A stretch of DNA of 64,000 nucleotides from Amycolatopsis orientalis DSM 43388. GTDB lineage: Bacteria > Actinomycetota > Actinomycetes > Mycobacteriales > Pseudonocardiaceae. Below are positions 16,809 to 26,250 of this stretch, in pieces. The stretch spans positions 55,917 through 119,916 of the forward strand of contig NZ_ASXG01000063.1 of assembly GCF_000411975.1 (NCBI RefSeq), in the 5' to 3' direction. Numbering within the stretch: position 1 is the first letter of the stretch; every line of letters begins with the position of its first letter. The translations under genes were made by a program, and so were the position numbers. The notes under the pieces are model-generated. The model was not told the DNA's origin and made no database searches. It saw only the letters and a list, made by a program, of their open reading frames with translations.

Positions 16809-17868
16809 AATTTCCGCTCTGCAGCAGCCGCCGCACTTCCTGCACGGCCGCGCGCCCGGCCCGGTTCGCCCCCACCGTGCTGGCCGAAGGCCCGTACCCG
16901 ACCAGGTGCAGCCGCGGCTCCGCGACCACGCGGGTCCCGTCCATCCGGATCCCGCCGCCGGGCGTCCGCAGGTGCAGCGGAGCCAGGTGATCGATCGAGG
17001 CGCGGAACCCGGTCGCCCAGAGAATCATGTCGGCGGGCTCGAAACTCCCGTCCTCCCAGACGACCCCGTCACGAACCAGCCGCGAGAACATCGGCCGCCG
17101 GTCCAGATAGCCGGCCGCCCGGCCGGCGAGCACCTGCGGCGTCACCGGCAGGTCCGTCACGCTCACGACGCTCTCCGGCGGCAGCCCGGCCCGCACCCGC
17201 TGGTCCACCTTCGCGACCGCCATGCGGCCCCAGTCCTCGCTGAACTCTTCCTCGAGCCACACCGGCGGACGCCGCGTCACCCACACCGTCGAACGGGCGA
17301 CCGGACCGATCTCCATCAGCAACTGCACCGCCGACGTCCCGCCGCCCACGACCACCACGCGCTGGTCGCGAAACTCCTCAGCTCCGCGGTAATCCGCCGT
17401 GTGCAGCTGCCGTCCGGCGAAACTGCCGGGGTAATGCGGCCAGAACGGCCGATCCCACGTCCCGGTCGCGCTGATCACGGCCCGCGCCGCCCACGTCTCC
17501 GCGGGCGACTCGACCACCAGCCGCTCCCCCGCGCGCCGCACTGCGGTCACGTCGACCGGACGGTGCACCGGCAAGTCATACGTCTTCTCGAAGCGGGCGA
17601 AGTACTCCGACACCGCTTCGCTGGCCGGCCGGGTCGGATCCGGGGTCCCGAACGCCATCCCCGGCAGGTCGTGAATCCCGTGCACTTTCCCCACCACCAG
17701 CGACGGCCACCGGTACTGCCACGCCCCGCCGGCGCGTTTGCCGTGATCGAGCACGACGAACCCGCGTTCGTTGGCGAATCCGGCCCGGCGCAGGTGATAC
17801 GCCGCCGACAGCCCGGCCTGCCCGGCCCCGATCACCACGACGTCGGTCTCGTGATCCGCAGTGCTCAT
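16804..17868 (-). CDS. Flavin-containing monooxygenase-like protein
   Basis: A 354-residue FAD/NADPH enzyme. The FAD Rossmann motif VVVIGAGQAGLSAAYHL lies at residues 9-25, the FMO fingerprint FAGRQLHTADY (F-x-G-x-x-x-H-T-x-D-Y) near residue 145, and the NADPH Rossmann motif VVVVGGGTSAVQL near residue 165. The C-terminal ILWATGF is also typical of FMOs. It is shorter than eukaryotic FMOs and matches bacterial CzcO-like putative oxidoreductases. It may oxygenate N or S atoms; the substrate is unknown. The start is taken at ATG 17868; the longer open frame upstream runs through the diguanylate cyclase and is a shadow. The stop lies in a terminator hairpin. Confidence 0.88.
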   Translation of the reverse strand: MSTADHETDVVVIGAGQAGLSAAYHLRRAGFANERGFVVLDHGKRAGGAWQYRWPSLVVGKVHGIHDLPGMAFGTPDPTRPASEAVSEYFARFEKTYDLPVHRPVDVTAVRRAGERLVVESPAETWAARAVISATGTWDRPFWPHYPGSFAGRQLHTADYRGAEEFRDQRVVVVGGGTSAVQLLMEIGPVARSTVWVTRRPPVWLEEEFSEDWGRMAVAKVDQRVRAGLPPESVVSVTDLPVTPQVLAGRAAGYLDRRPMFSRLVRDGVVWEDGSFEPADMILWATGFRASIDHLAPLHLRTPGGGIRMDGTRVVAEPRLHLVGYGPSASTVGANRAGRAAVQEVRRLLQSGNS

Positions 17869-17906
17869 ACAACGTTCAACAATTGCCCGCGCCCGGTATT
17901 TCCGGC

Positions 17907-19208
17907 TCAGACCGCGACGCGGTTGCGCCCGCCGTCCTTGGCCCGGTACAGCGCAGCGTCGGCCGACCGCAGCACCTCGTCGAGCGTGGTGCCCGCCTCC
18001 GGATAGCACGCGACCCCGACGGACACGGAGAGCCCGCTGATCCGCAGCGGACCTCCCACCGCGACCGTCAGCTCCCCGACCGCGAGCCGCACCCGTTCGG
18101 CGATCCCGAGCACGTCCGTGCCGCCGGTCGCGGGCAGCAGCACTACGAATTCCTCGCCGCCGAACCGGCCGACGGTGTCGGTTTGGCGCACCGAAGACTC
18201 GATCGCCACGGCAACCGCGGCGAGCACCTCGTCGCCGGTGAGGTGCCCGTACGTGTCGTTGATGCGCTTGAAGTGGTCGAGATCGATCATCAACACGGCG
18301 AATCCGCTGCCGGCTCCCCGCCGCCGGGCCCGGGTGAATTCGCGGGTCGCCAGCTCGTGCCAGCCCGCGGTGTTGAGCAGACCGGTCTTCTCGTCGGTCA
18401 CGACCGCCACCTGCAACTGCTGTTTCAGCAGGAGATAGCGGTGGAGCAACAGCAACGGCGGAAGCACGAACACCACCAGCACCGGCTGATGGACGAACGC
18501 CAACGCCGCGAGCCCGCCGAGACACAGCGTCGCAATCTCGAAGGCGTTGTCCTCCCAGGTGCCGATGAGGTCCGCGGGCGAGCGGCTGTTCGTGTACAGG
18601 TAGATGCCCGTCGCCACGAGCACGACGTTCACCAACTCGAACACAGCTGCGGCCAAGGCGAGCGCGAGGACTCCGTACGCAGTGTCGAGCTGCGCTTGAT
18701 CCAAACCGCCAACGGTTAAGACCGCAGACGCTGCGAAGCACGACAGCATCGCCCACGCGGTGCTGGCCGCGAAGCGATGCGCGGGCCGCGTACGCACGTT
18801 TCGCCACACTCGCAGCCACAGATGCAGGTACAGCACCAACGCCAGCAACGCGACCCAGGCCGGCGGAAGCAGGTACGCACCGGCGAGGTACCAGACGGAC
18901 GTGACGTTGATGTGCGTCTGGCCGCTCATCCACCGCCGCAGCCGTTCGATCCGCCGCGACATCTCGGCCTGCGCGATGCCCAGTCCGACGAGCACGCCGA
19001 ACGAACTGAACTGCACCGGCCCGCCGAATCCGGTCGCGAGACCGGTCACCGTGAGCGCCACGGCGACCGCCTCGCACGCCATCGCGTAGCCGATCCACCG
19101 CCGTCGCGCGACCGCCCACATCGCCCAGCGCGGTGGCCAGCCGCGCCAGGCCGTCACCGCGCCGCGTACCCCGATGGGGACAGGTGCCTGCGTCACGGGC
19201 GCCCCCAC
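17907..19208 (-). CDS. Membrane diguanylate cyclase (GGDEF domain)
   Basis: A 433-residue protein that makes cyclic di-GMP. The N-terminal 260 residues carry about six hydrophobic segments (YAMACEAVAVALTVTGLA, AWVALLALVLYLHLWL, AYGVLALALAAAVFELVNVV, VVFVLPPLLLLH). Residues 275-430 form a GGDEF domain: TDEKTGLLNTAGWHEL, IDLDHFKRINDTYGH, and the active-site motif GRFGGEEFVVLLP. Five residues before GGEEF there is R-Q-T-D, the RxxD inhibitory site, so product feedback should operate. The cyclase motif is intact and no EAL domain is present. It is probably a sensor with membrane-borne input; the signal is not evident. Confidence 0.94.
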   Translation of the reverse strand: MGAPVTQAPVPIGVRGAVTAWRGWPPRWAMWAVARRRWIGYAMACEAVAVALTVTGLATGFGGPVQFSSFGVLVGLGIAQAEMSRRIERLRRWMSGQTHINVTSVWYLAGAYLLPPAWVALLALVLYLHLWLRVWRNVRTRPAHRFAASTAWAMLSCFAASAVLTVGGLDQAQLDTAYGVLALALAAAVFELVNVVLVATGIYLYTNSRSPADLIGTWEDNAFEIATLCLGGLAALAFVHQPVLVVFVLPPLLLLHRYLLLKQQLQVAVVTDEKTGLLNTAGWHELATREFTRARRRGAGSGFAVLMIDLDHFKRINDTYGHLTGDEVLAAVAVAIESSVRQTDTVGRFGGEEFVVLLPATGGTDVLGIAERVRLAVGELTVAVGGPLRISGLSVSVGVACYPEAGTTLDEVLRSADAALYRAKDGGRNRVAV

Positions 19209-19340
19209 GCGAAATTCGGCCTACGGAGTTGCCCAGGGTAGCGGGTCCGTTCCGGAGGTAGCCGAACCGAGCGAAAACTCCCCGGCGAACTGCCCGCTGG
19301 GCACGCTCTGGGTAGAGCGCGCGGGCAACCGCTCATCGGG

Positions 19341-20033
19341 TCAGCGGCGAAGCTTCCGCACGATGGCCAGCACGATCAGCAGCACGACCACGCCCGCGGC
19401 CACCGGAGCCAGCCGCTTCGCGACGGACTGGCCCGCGTAGTCGAGCAGGTCGATCGCCTCGGTCTCGCCGGTCGAACCGCCTGCCGGAACGCTGTGCAGA
19501 TGCGGCTTCTCCTCCGCGACGGGCTTCTCCTCAGCAGCGGGCTTCTCCTCGGCCTTCGCTTCCGGCTGGTCCGCCGGAGCCTGTTGCGCCGGAGTCTCCA
19601 GCGAGGCCGCGAGGTTGCCCGCGAAAGTGTCGAGGATCTTGCCGCCCACCTCGGAGATCAGGCCGCGCCCGAACTGCGCCGGACGTCCGGTGATCGCCAG
19701 GTCGGTGGCGACCGCGCCGTGCGTGCCGCCGTCGCGTTCGGTGAGCGTGAGGGTGACCGTCGCGGCAGCCGTGCCGCCGCCGCGGGCGTCCTTGCCGGAG
19801 GCCTTGATGACGACCTTGCGCGCCGCCTCGTCCTTCTCCAGGAACTCGCCGGTTCCCTTGTACAGCAGCGAAATCGGCCCCAGCTTGACCTTCACCGTGC
19901 CCGCGAAGGTGTCCCCTTCCACCTTGGTGAGCGAGGCGCCCGGCATGCACGGGGCGACCCGCTCCGGGTCGATGACGGCCTGCCAGACCTCCCCGATCGG
20001 GGCGGGGACGGTGAATTCGTGGTCGAGCCGCAC
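19341..20033 (-). CDS. coxG: CoxG-like SRPBCC protein (carbon monoxide dehydrogenase subunit G family)
   Basis: A 230-residue protein. Residues 1-145 form the START/SRPBCC domain of CoxG (LDHEFTVPAPIGEVWQAVID, VAPCMPGASLTKVEGDTFAG, GRGLISEVGGKILDTFAGNL). Then comes a Glu/Lys/Pro linker (about 150-185) and a C-terminal membrane anchor (LAPVAAGVVVLLIVLAIV) ending in basic residues. CoxG is thought to recruit Mo-hydroxylase to the membrane; the anchor here fits that. The start at GTG 20033 is chosen because AGGAGAGGAGG lies just upstream, whereas the longer frame begins without an RBS. It is separated from coxM by 219 bp containing two hairpins. Confidence 0.87.
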   Translation of the reverse strand: MRLDHEFTVPAPIGEVWQAVIDPERVAPCMPGASLTKVEGDTFAGTVKVKLGPISLLYKGTGEFLEKDEAARKVVIKASGKDARGGGTAAATVTLTLTERDGGTHGAVATDLAITGRPAQFGRGLISEVGGKILDTFAGNLAASLETPAQQAPADQPEAKAEEKPAAEEKPVAEEKPHLHSVPAGGSTGETEAIDLLDYAGQSVAKRLAPVAAGVVVLLIVLAIVRKLRR

Positions 20034-20113
20034 GGGCCGACCTCCTCTCCTGCGCACTGCTTCGAGCCGTTGCCGTCCACCATACGGCCGTCGCCCGGGA
20101 AGCGGTCCGGGAA

Positions 20114-20130
20114 GGACTCCTTGAGAGTCC
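20114..20130. terminator. Small hairpin GGACTC-cttga-GAGTCC
   Basis: Six-base perfect arms with a five-base loop in the coxM-coxG gap. It is a short relative of the arms found in the larger palindromes of this window. Its effect as a terminator is uncertain. Confidence 0.4.
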
Positions 20131-20180
20131 CCCACGGTGACCTCACCCCGGGCACTTTGACGCACCTGAGCGCGCCCGCG

Positions 20181-20233
20181 GTCCGTGAGGGGAAACCTGG
20201 GAATCTGATTCCCTCAGGGTTCCCCTCACGGAC
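20181..20233. terminator. Palindrome with GGAATCTGATTCC core after coxM
   Basis: Outer arms GTCCGTGAGGGGAA and TTCCCCTCACGGAC are perfect complements; the core at 20200-20212 is identical to that at 4498-4510 while the arms differ. It lies 20 bp after the coxM stop, in the position of a terminator for the coxS-coxL-coxM operon. Confidence 0.75.
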
Positions 20234-20252
20234 GATCAGCTGGCCGGTCAGC

Positions 20253-21107
20253 TCAGGCGCCCACCGCCGCCGCGACGGCACGCCCGGTCAGCACCCGCGC
20301 GAGGTGCTGGCGGTACTCGACGTCGGAATTGCCGTCCGCGACCGGGTTGGTGCCCTCGGCCGCGTGCGCGGCGGCCGCCCGGATCGTCTCCGCGTTGGCC
20401 TGCGCACCGAGCAACGCCTGCTCCACGGCCGTCGCGCGGACCGGGGTCGCGCCCATGTTCGTGAGCGCCACCCGGGCTTCCTCGATCACGCCGCCCTCGG
20501 TGCGCACGGTGGCCGCCACCGCGCACATCGACCAGGCTTGCGCGACCCGGTTGAACTTCTCGTAGTGCGCCCGCCAGCCGGTGTGCTTGGGCAGCCGCAC
20601 CTCGACGAGCAGCTCGTCCGGAGCCAGCGCGGTGGTGAAGTAGTCCTGGAAGAACTCCGCCGCGGGCACCGTGCGCCGCCCGTTCAGCCCGGCCAGCACC
20701 AGCTCGCCGTCGAGCGCGAGAACCGGAGCCAGCAGGTCGCCGGCCGGGTCCGCGTGCGCGATCGCGCCGCCGAACGTGCCGCGGTGCCGCACCTGCGGGT
20801 CCGCGACGGTGTCGGTCGCTTCCTTCACCAGCGCGGCGTGCTCGGCGATCAACGCGTCGCGCTGGACCTCGTAGTGCGTCGTCATCGCGCCGACGACGAG
20901 CGCGTCGCCGTCCTCGCGCACGCCGCGCATTTCGGCGATCTTCCCGAGGTCGACCAGCGTGGTCGGCGCGGCCAGCCGCATCCGCAGCACCGGCAGCAGG
21001 CTCTGCCCGCCCGCCAGCACCTTGGCGTCCTCGCCCGCCTCGGCGAGCGCCTGCACGGCTTCGTCTACTGTGGACGGAGCGACGTAGTCGAACGGAGCCG
21101 GGATCAC
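20253..21107 (-). CDS. coxM: FAD-binding medium subunit of a CO-dehydrogenase-like Mo-hydroxylase
   Basis: A 284-residue FAD subunit that passes electrons from the Fe-S centres to the acceptor. It shows the FAD-binding signatures LAGGQSLLPVLRMRLAAP near residue 32 and HRGTFGGAIAHADPAGDL near residue 108 of the CODH flavoprotein family, then the C-terminal FAD-reductase domain (YHFEKFNRVAQ-like region, here AHYEKFNRVAQAW). It starts at GTG 21107, overlapping the large-subunit stop (GTGA). Length is normal. The unit with coxS and coxL makes a classic SLM trimer, in the order S-L-M rather than the M-S-L of CO-growing carboxydotrophs. Confidence 0.92.
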   Translation of the reverse strand: MIPAPFDYVAPSTVDEAVQALAEAGEDAKVLAGGQSLLPVLRMRLAAPTTLVDLGKIAEMRGVREDGDALVVGAMTTHYEVQRDALIAEHAALVKEATDTVADPQVRHRGTFGGAIAHADPAGDLLAPVLALDGELVLAGLNGRRTVPAAEFFQDYFTTALAPDELLVEVRLPKHTGWRAHYEKFNRVAQAWSMCAVAATVRTEGGVIEEARVALTNMGATPVRATAVEQALLGAQANAETIRAAAAHAAEGTNPVADGNSDVEYRQHLARVLTGRAVAAAVGA

Positions 21108-23545
21108 TGCGCACCTCCGGAGGCGTCGATCGAACCGAGACCGCCGCCGGCCTCGCCGCCGGGTCCACCGGCATCGGCGGTGCCGGTGCGCACCGCGTTC
21201 CACACCCGCATCGGCGTGAGCGGCATTTCGATGTCGTTCACCCCGAGGTGGCGCACGGCGTCGACCACCGCGTTGACCACGGCGGGCGTCGAGGCGATGG
21301 TGCCCGCCTCGCCGACGCCCTTGGCGCCCAACGGGTTCGTGGTCGACGGGGTTTCCGTGCGGTCCGTGGTGAACGAGGGCAGGTCGGCCGCGGAGGGCAG
21401 CAGGTAGTCGGCGAACGTGCCGGTGGTGAGCGTGCCGCTCTCGTCGTGCACGGCCTCCTCGAACAGCGCCTGCGCGATGCCCTGCGCGAGGCCGCCGTGC
21501 ACTTGTCCTTCCACGATCAGCGGATTGACCACCTTGCCGACGTCGTCCACGCAGACGTACGAACGCAGTTTCACCCGGCCGGTTTCGGTGTCCACTTCGG
21601 CCGCGCACAGGTGGGTACCGTGCGGGAAGGAGAAGTTCTCCGGGTCGAAAGTCGCGTCGGAATCCAGTGACGGCTCGACGCCGTCCGGCAGGTTGTGCGC
21701 GGCGAACACGGCGAGCGCGATGTCCTGGATCGTCGTCGACGAATCGGTGCCCTTCACGGTGAACTTGCCGCCGGAGAACTCGAGGTCGTCTTCCGAACAC
21801 TCCAGCAGATGCGCGGCGATCGGCTTCGCCTTCGCGATCACCTTCTCCGCCGCCTTGACGATCGCGATGCCGCCGACGACCAGCGAACGCGAGCCGTAGG
21901 TGTCGAGGCCCTTGTGCGAGGACTGTGTGTCGCCGTGCAGCACCTCGACGTCCTCGAAGGCGACGCCCAGCTGGTCGGCCACGATCTGGCTCCACGCCGT
22001 CTCGTGCCCCTGGCCGTGCGCCGACGCGCCCGTGGTCACCTCGACCTTGCCGGTCGGCAGCATCCGCAGCGACGCGTACTCCCAGCCGCCGGCGCCGTAA
22101 TCGAGCGAACCCAGCACCCGCGACGGCGCGAGCCCGCACATCTCGGTGAACGTCGAGACCCCGATGCCGAGCTGGACCGGGTCGTTCGCCTCGCGGCGTT
22201 CTTTCTGCTCGCGGCGCAGCGCGTCGTAGCCGAAGAGCTCCTTCGCCTTCGCGGTCGCGGCCTCGTAGTTGCCGGAGTCGTAGGTGAGCCCGCAGACCGT
22301 GGTGAACGGGAATTCCTCGTGCTTGATCCAGTTCTTTTCGCGCAGCTCGATCGGGTCCATGCCCAGCTCGTCGGCCAGCTCGTCCATGATCCGCTCGATC
22401 GCGAACGTCGCTTCCGGACGCCCGGCGCCGCGGTAGGCGTCGGTGAGCGTGGTCGTGGTGAACACGTTCGTGCAGGCGAAGTGATACGCCGGGATCTTGT
22501 AGATCGCGTTGAACATGAACGCGCCGAGGATCGGCACGCCCGGCCCGACCAGGCCGTTGTACGCGCCGAGGTTGGCGAGCAGTTCGACCTTGAGCCCGGT
22601 GACCGTCCCGTCGGCCTTCGCCGAGATCGTGATGTCCTGGATCTGATCGCGGCCGTGGTGCGCGGCGAGCATCGTCTCGGACCGGGATTCGTTCCACTTC
22701 ACCGGTTTGCCGAGCTTGTTCGCGACGAGCACGGTCATCATTTCCTCGGGCAGCACGCCGATCTTGCCGCCGAACCCGCCGCCGACGTCCGGCGCGATCA
22801 CGCGGAGCCGGTGCTCCGGGATGCCGAGCGTCAGTGCGGACATCACGCGCAGGATGTGCGGCACCTGGGTGGCCGACCACATGGTCAGCTGCGCGCCGGT
22901 CGGGTCCACCACGCACGCGCGCGGCTCCATGAACGCGGGCACCAGGCGCTGCTGGCGGAACCGCCGTTTCAGCACGACCTCCGAAGAGGACAGTGCTTCC
23001 TCGACATTGCCTCCGGTGCCGGCCTCGGCCGAGTCGAAGACCCAGAACGCGTTCTTGTTGCTGCCGAGTTCCTCGTGCACGAGCGGAGCGTCTTCGGCGA
23101 GCGCGGCTTCCAGGTCGAGCACCGGAGGCAGTTCGTCGTACTCGACCTCGATCGCCTCGAGCGCGTCGTGCGCCTCCGCGGACGAGCGCGCGACCACCAC
23201 AGCGACGCCCTCACCGGCGAAGTTCACCCTGTCCGCCGCCAGCACCGGACGCCGCGGCGCGGCCATGTCCGGCGTGATCGGCCACGCGCACGGCAGGCCG
23301 ATGGCACCCTCGGGGTCGAGGTCAGCGGCGGTGTAAACGGCCACGACTCCGGGCGATTCCTTGGCCGCGGAGGTGTCGATCGAAACGATCTTGGCGTGCG
23401 CGAACGGACTCCGCAGCACCGCGAGATGCAGCATGCCCGGCAACGCGATGTTGTCCGTCCACCGGGTACGCCCGGTGATGAGCCGCTCGTCTTCCTTGCG
23501 GCGACGGGACTTTCCTACCTCAGGCTCGATCGTGGCGGTCATCAT
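21104..23545 (-). CDS. coxL: Molybdopterin large subunit, CO-dehydrogenase-like (form II type)
   Basis: An 813-residue catalytic subunit that binds molybdopterin cytosine dinucleotide. Conserved segments include [11 protein letters not shown] near residue 255, QRGxGHET-type HGQGHETAW, and [10 protein letters not shown] near residue 765 with the catalytic Glu. The active-site loop near residue 375 reads AYRGAGR. Form I CO dehydrogenases carry AYXCSFR with the Cu-ligand Cys; this loop is the form II type, whose CO oxidation is disputed and whose substrates may be purines, aldehydes or other heterocycles. It overlaps coxS (ATGA) and coxM (GTGA). A CO dehydrogenase label should therefore be read as a family name. 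Confidence 0.93.
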   Translation of the reverse strand: MMTATIEPEVGKSRRRKEDERLITGRTRWTDNIALPGMLHLAVLRSPFAHAKIVSIDTSAAKESPGVVAVYTAADLDPEGAIGLPCAWPITPDMAAPRRPVLAADRVNFAGEGVAVVVARSSAEAHDALEAIEVEYDELPPVLDLEAALAEDAPLVHEELGSNKNAFWVFDSAEAGTGGNVEEALSSSEVVLKRRFRQQRLVPAFMEPRACVVDPTGAQLTMWSATQVPHILRVMSALTLGIPEHRLRVIAPDVGGGFGGKIGVLPEEMMTVLVANKLGKPVKWNESRSETMLAAHHGRDQIQDITISAKADGTVTGLKVELLANLGAYNGLVGPGVPILGAFMFNAIYKIPAYHFACTNVFTTTTLTDAYRGAGRPEATFAIERIMDELADELGMDPIELREKNWIKHEEFPFTTVCGLTYDSGNYEAATAKAKELFGYDALRREQKERREANDPVQLGIGVSTFTEMCGLAPSRVLGSLDYGAGGWEYASLRMLPTGKVEVTTGASAHGQGHETAWSQIVADQLGVAFEDVEVLHGDTQSSHKGLDTYGSRSLVVGGIAIVKAAEKVIAKAKPIAAHLLECSEDDLEFSGGKFTVKGTDSSTTIQDIALAVFAAHNLPDGVEPSLDSDATFDPENFSFPHGTHLCAAEVDTETGRVKLRSYVCVDDVGKVVNPLIVEGQVHGGLAQGIAQALFEEAVHDESGTLTTGTFADYLLPSAADLPSFTTDRTETPSTTNPLGAKGVGEAGTIASTPAVVNAVVDAVRHLGVNDIEMPLTPMRVWNAVRTGTADAGGPGGEAGGGLGSIDASGGAQ

Positions 23546-24066
23546 TCACCACCCACGCCGACGTGGTTGGGCTGATTGATCTTCTCGGCTTCCGGCCCGG
23601 CGCCGGGACTCATGTGCTTCGCGGCGTCGCGAACCGCCTTCACGATGTTCTGGTACCCGGTGCAGCGGCAAAGATTGCCCTCGAGCCCTTCGCGGACGGC
23701 TTGCTCGTCCGGGTCCGGGTTGTCCGCCAGCAGGTCGATGGACTGCATGATCATGCCCGGCGTGCAGAAGCCGCACTGCAGCGCGTGGTTGTCGTGGAAC
23801 GCCTGCTGGACCGGGTGCAACTGGCCGTCGCGGGCCAGCCCCTCGATGGTGGTGACCTCGCACCCGTCGGCCTGCACGGCGAGAACGGAACAGGATTTCA
23901 CGCTGTGTCCGTCGAGATGGACGGTGCACGCGCCGCAGTTGCTGGTGTCGCACCCGACGACGGTGCCCACCTTCCCGACGCGTTCCCGTAAGTAGTGGAC
24001 GAGCAGGGTGCGCGGCTCGACGTCATCGGTGTATTTCGTGCCGTCGACAGTGACGGTGATGCGCAT
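23542..24066 (-). CDS. coxS: [2Fe-2S] small subunit of the Mo-hydroxylase
   Basis: A 174-residue iron-sulfur subunit, first gene of the coxSLM unit. The N-terminal plant-ferredoxin-like cluster is bound by [15 protein letters not shown] with a fourth Cys in SCSVLA. The C-terminal cluster is bound by CGFCTPGM and CRCTGYQNI. It has a C-terminal tail of about 15 residues rich in Gly/Pro/Glu. The start at ATG 24066 is supported by GGAGG six bases upstream; the longer frame to 24348 has no such site. The promoter must lie in the repeat-rich gap upstream. Confidence 0.95.
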   Translation of the reverse strand: MRITVTVDGTKYTDDVEPRTLLVHYLRERVGKVGTVVGCDTSNCGACTVHLDGHSVKSCSVLAVQADGCEVTTIEGLARDGQLHPVQQAFHDNHALQCGFCTPGMIMQSIDLLADNPDPDEQAVREGLEGNLCRCTGYQNIVKAVRDAAKHMSPGAGPEAEKINQPNHVGVGGE

Positions 24067-25137
24067 CAAAGGCCTCCAAGTGCAAATGCCCGCCAGCCCC
24101 GGCGGAGGCGGCGGGCCGGTTCGGGAACGGCCAAGGCGCGATGCGTGATCGGCCTCACAGGGGAGCGTGCTACGCCGTTCGCGCGCGGACAAGTCCTGAT
24201 GTCGCACGTCGGCTGCCCGCTTCCGCATATGCGGAGTTTTCGGCGGTTTCGCCGCGCAGCTGCGGGACGCCGGACGGGTGATTTTTCGGCCGCCCTTAGC
24301 GGTGGGCGGATCTTGCCGAGCGCCCGCGGTTTCGGGTCGGGGGTTCACCGGGTTTCGTTGCGGGGAGGGGGTTTCCCAGCTGATCTCGCTGAGTTGGTCG
24401 TGTGGTTTGGCGGTCTGGCCTGGACGGTCTTGCCAGCACGCCGTCGGTGCGCGAGCTTCACTGCGCGGCCGTGCCAGTCTCAGCGCCTCGTTTCGGCCTG
24501 CCGCTGCCTGCCGATCCCGGCACTCCGGCTGGGCGGCTGAGCCGGTCTCAGCGGCCGGTCAGCCACCGAGCCGCACCGGCTTCCCCGCTCGCCTCGACTG
24601 CCCGATCCCACCACTTCCGCTGGGCAGCCAAGTCGGTCTCAGCAGCCGGTTAGCCGCCGAGTCGATCCGGCCTCCTCGCTCCGCCCGACCGCCCGATCCC
24701 GCCACGCCCACTGGGCAGCCAACCGGTCAGCAGCCAACCCTCTCCAGCCTCCGCACTCCGCGCCGATCCCACCACTTCGCCTAGACGGCCAACCGGCCTC
24801 AGCCGGTCAGCCACCGAGCCGCACTCCGCCTGCGCGACCAGGCCGAGCGGGCCCACACTTCGCGGCGGCTACTGCCCACCTCGCCCGCAGCCGCATGCGC
24901 CAATCCGTCGTCCGGGCACCACCGCCGGTTTCACCCCGAACGGCACACCCGAGCACCGCACTTCCGGTCAGCCGCGCCCCGTCGCACCGGCCTCCGATTG
25001 CCGACCCCCCAGCACGTGCCGCCCAGACGTCCAACAGGTACCGCACCAGCCGAGCAGCTCGGGTTCCCAGCGCAGCGCCCGCGCCAGCACCAGCCGCGAA
25101 TCCAGGCCGCAAGCGTTTGCCCGGCCCGTCAGCGCGG
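24067..25137. other. Gene-free interval of about 1.07 kb between xdhC and coxS
   Basis: No frame here has convincing coding character: several long frames are open on both strands, but products are low-complexity and no family is recognisable. The right half is built from degenerate repeats and the top strand is C-rich. The coxS promoter must lie near the left end; I cannot place its boxes with confidence. Confidence 0.6.
24511..24832. repeat. Degenerate tandem repeats of 91 bp
   Basis: The anchor word CCGATCCC recurs at 24511, 24602 and 24693 (exact 91-bp spacing) and again at 24763 after a 70-bp short unit. Each unit also holds variants of CTGGGCAGCCAA and GGTCTCAGCGGCCGGTCAGC followed by CCACCGAGCCGCAC. 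Units are about 70-80% alike by eye. Confidence 0.75.
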
Positions 25138-26250
25138 TCAGCTGTGGATCCGCCCGCTCAACGCGGCCAGCCGCCGTCCGGTCCCGCTCCAGCGCAGGGC
25201 GATGATCTCCGCCGCGATGGACACGGCCGTCTCCTCCGGCGTGCGCGCGCCGAGGTCGAGGCCGATCGGCGACGACAGGCGTTCCAGTTCGGCCTCGGTG
25301 ATCCCCGCCTCGCGAAGCCGCGCGAACCGGTCGTCGTGCGTCTTGCGGGAACCCATCGCGCCGACGTACCCGACGTCGAGCCGCAGCGCGACCTCCAGCA
25401 GCGGCACATCGAACTTCGGGTCGTGCGTGAGGACCGCGATCGCCGTCCGCCCGTCGACCCGGCCCGCGTCAGCCTCGGCCTTCAGGTAGCGGTGCGGCCA
25501 GTCGACCACCACGTCGTGCGCCTCCGGGAACCGGCTGCTGGTCGCGAACACCGGGCGCGCGTCGCAGACCGTCACCTGATACCCGAGATAAGCACCCATC
25601 CGTGCCATTGCGGCAGCGAAATCAATGGCCCCGAACACAAGCAGTCGCGGCGGCGGTTCAAAGGAATTCACGAAAACAGCCATGCCTTCGCCGCGCCGCT
25701 GCCCGTCCGGCCCGTAGTGGAGCGTCCCGGTGCGGCCCGCGGCGAGAAGCCCGCGCGCGTCGTCCGCGACCGCGTCGTCCATCCGGGACGAGCCAAGGGA
25801 CCCCTCGACCCGGTCCGGCCACACGATCATGTGCTCGCCGACCAGCCCCGGCGTCTCGTGCTCCACGATCGTGACCACCGCGACCGGCTCGCCGCTGCGC
25901 ACCGATTCGACGACGCGCTCCAGCTCCGGCATCGATTCGCGGTCCACCGGCTCGACGTAGATGTCGATGATCCCGCCGCAGGTCAGCCCGACCGCGAAGG
26001 CGTCGTCGTCGCTGACGCCGTAGCGCTGCAACACCGGCTTCCGTTCGGCGACCACCTCGTTGGCCAGCTCGTACACCGCGCCTTCGACGCAACCGCCGGA
26101 CACGCTCCCGACGACCGTGCCGTCCGGCGCGACCATCATCGACGCGCCCGGTGCGCGCGGCGCCGACGAAAACGTGGCCACCACTGTGCCGAGCCCGACC
26201 GTTTCGCCCGCCTGCCAGCGGCGGTACACGTCGTCCAGTACGTCACGCAT
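25138..26250 (-). CDS. XdhC/CoxI-family Mo-hydroxylase maturation protein
   Basis: A 370-residue cytosolic factor that binds molybdenum cofactor and promotes its sulfuration or insertion into Mo-hydroxylases. The N-terminal XdhC/CoxI domain contains APRAPGASMMVAPDGTVVGS and SGGCVEGAVYELA, and the invariant AVGLTCGGIIDIYVEP near residue 90. A Rossmann XdhC_C domain follows (PPPRLLVFGAIDFAAAMARM, DVGYVGAMGSRKTHDDR, GLDLGARTPEETAVSI). The ATG at 26250 overlaps the VWA gene end by eight bases and has GGGGAG at good distance. It evidently serves the coxSLM enzyme. Confidence 0.92.
   Translation of the reverse strand: MRDVLDDVYRRWQAGETVGLGTVVATFSSAPRAPGASMMVAPDGTVVGSVSGGCVEGAVYELANEVVAERKPVLQRYGVSDDDAFAVGLTCGGIIDIYVEPVDRESMPELERVVESVRSGEPVAVVTIVEHETPGLVGEHMIVWPDRVEGSLGSSRMDDAVADDARGLLAAGRTGTLHYGPDGQRRGEGMAVFVNSFEPPPRLLVFGAIDFAAAMARMGAYLGYQVTVCDARPVFATSSRFPEAHDVVVDWPHRYLKAEADAGRVDGRTAIAVLTHDPKFDVPLLEVALRLDVGYVGAMGSRKTHDDRFARLREAGITEAELERLSSPIGLDLGARTPEETAVSIAAEIIALRWSGTGRRLAALSGRIHS

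Noticed and set aside
21104..24066. Calling the locus a true aerobic CO dehydrogenase
   Set aside because: The large subunit has AYRGAGR in place of the copper-site loop AYXCSFR, so only family membership is supported.
24511..24832. Possible CRISPR array
   Set aside because: Units are contiguous 91-bp degenerate repeats without short identical repeats and unique spacers, and no cas gene is present. The same holds for the arrays at 28051 and 45571.
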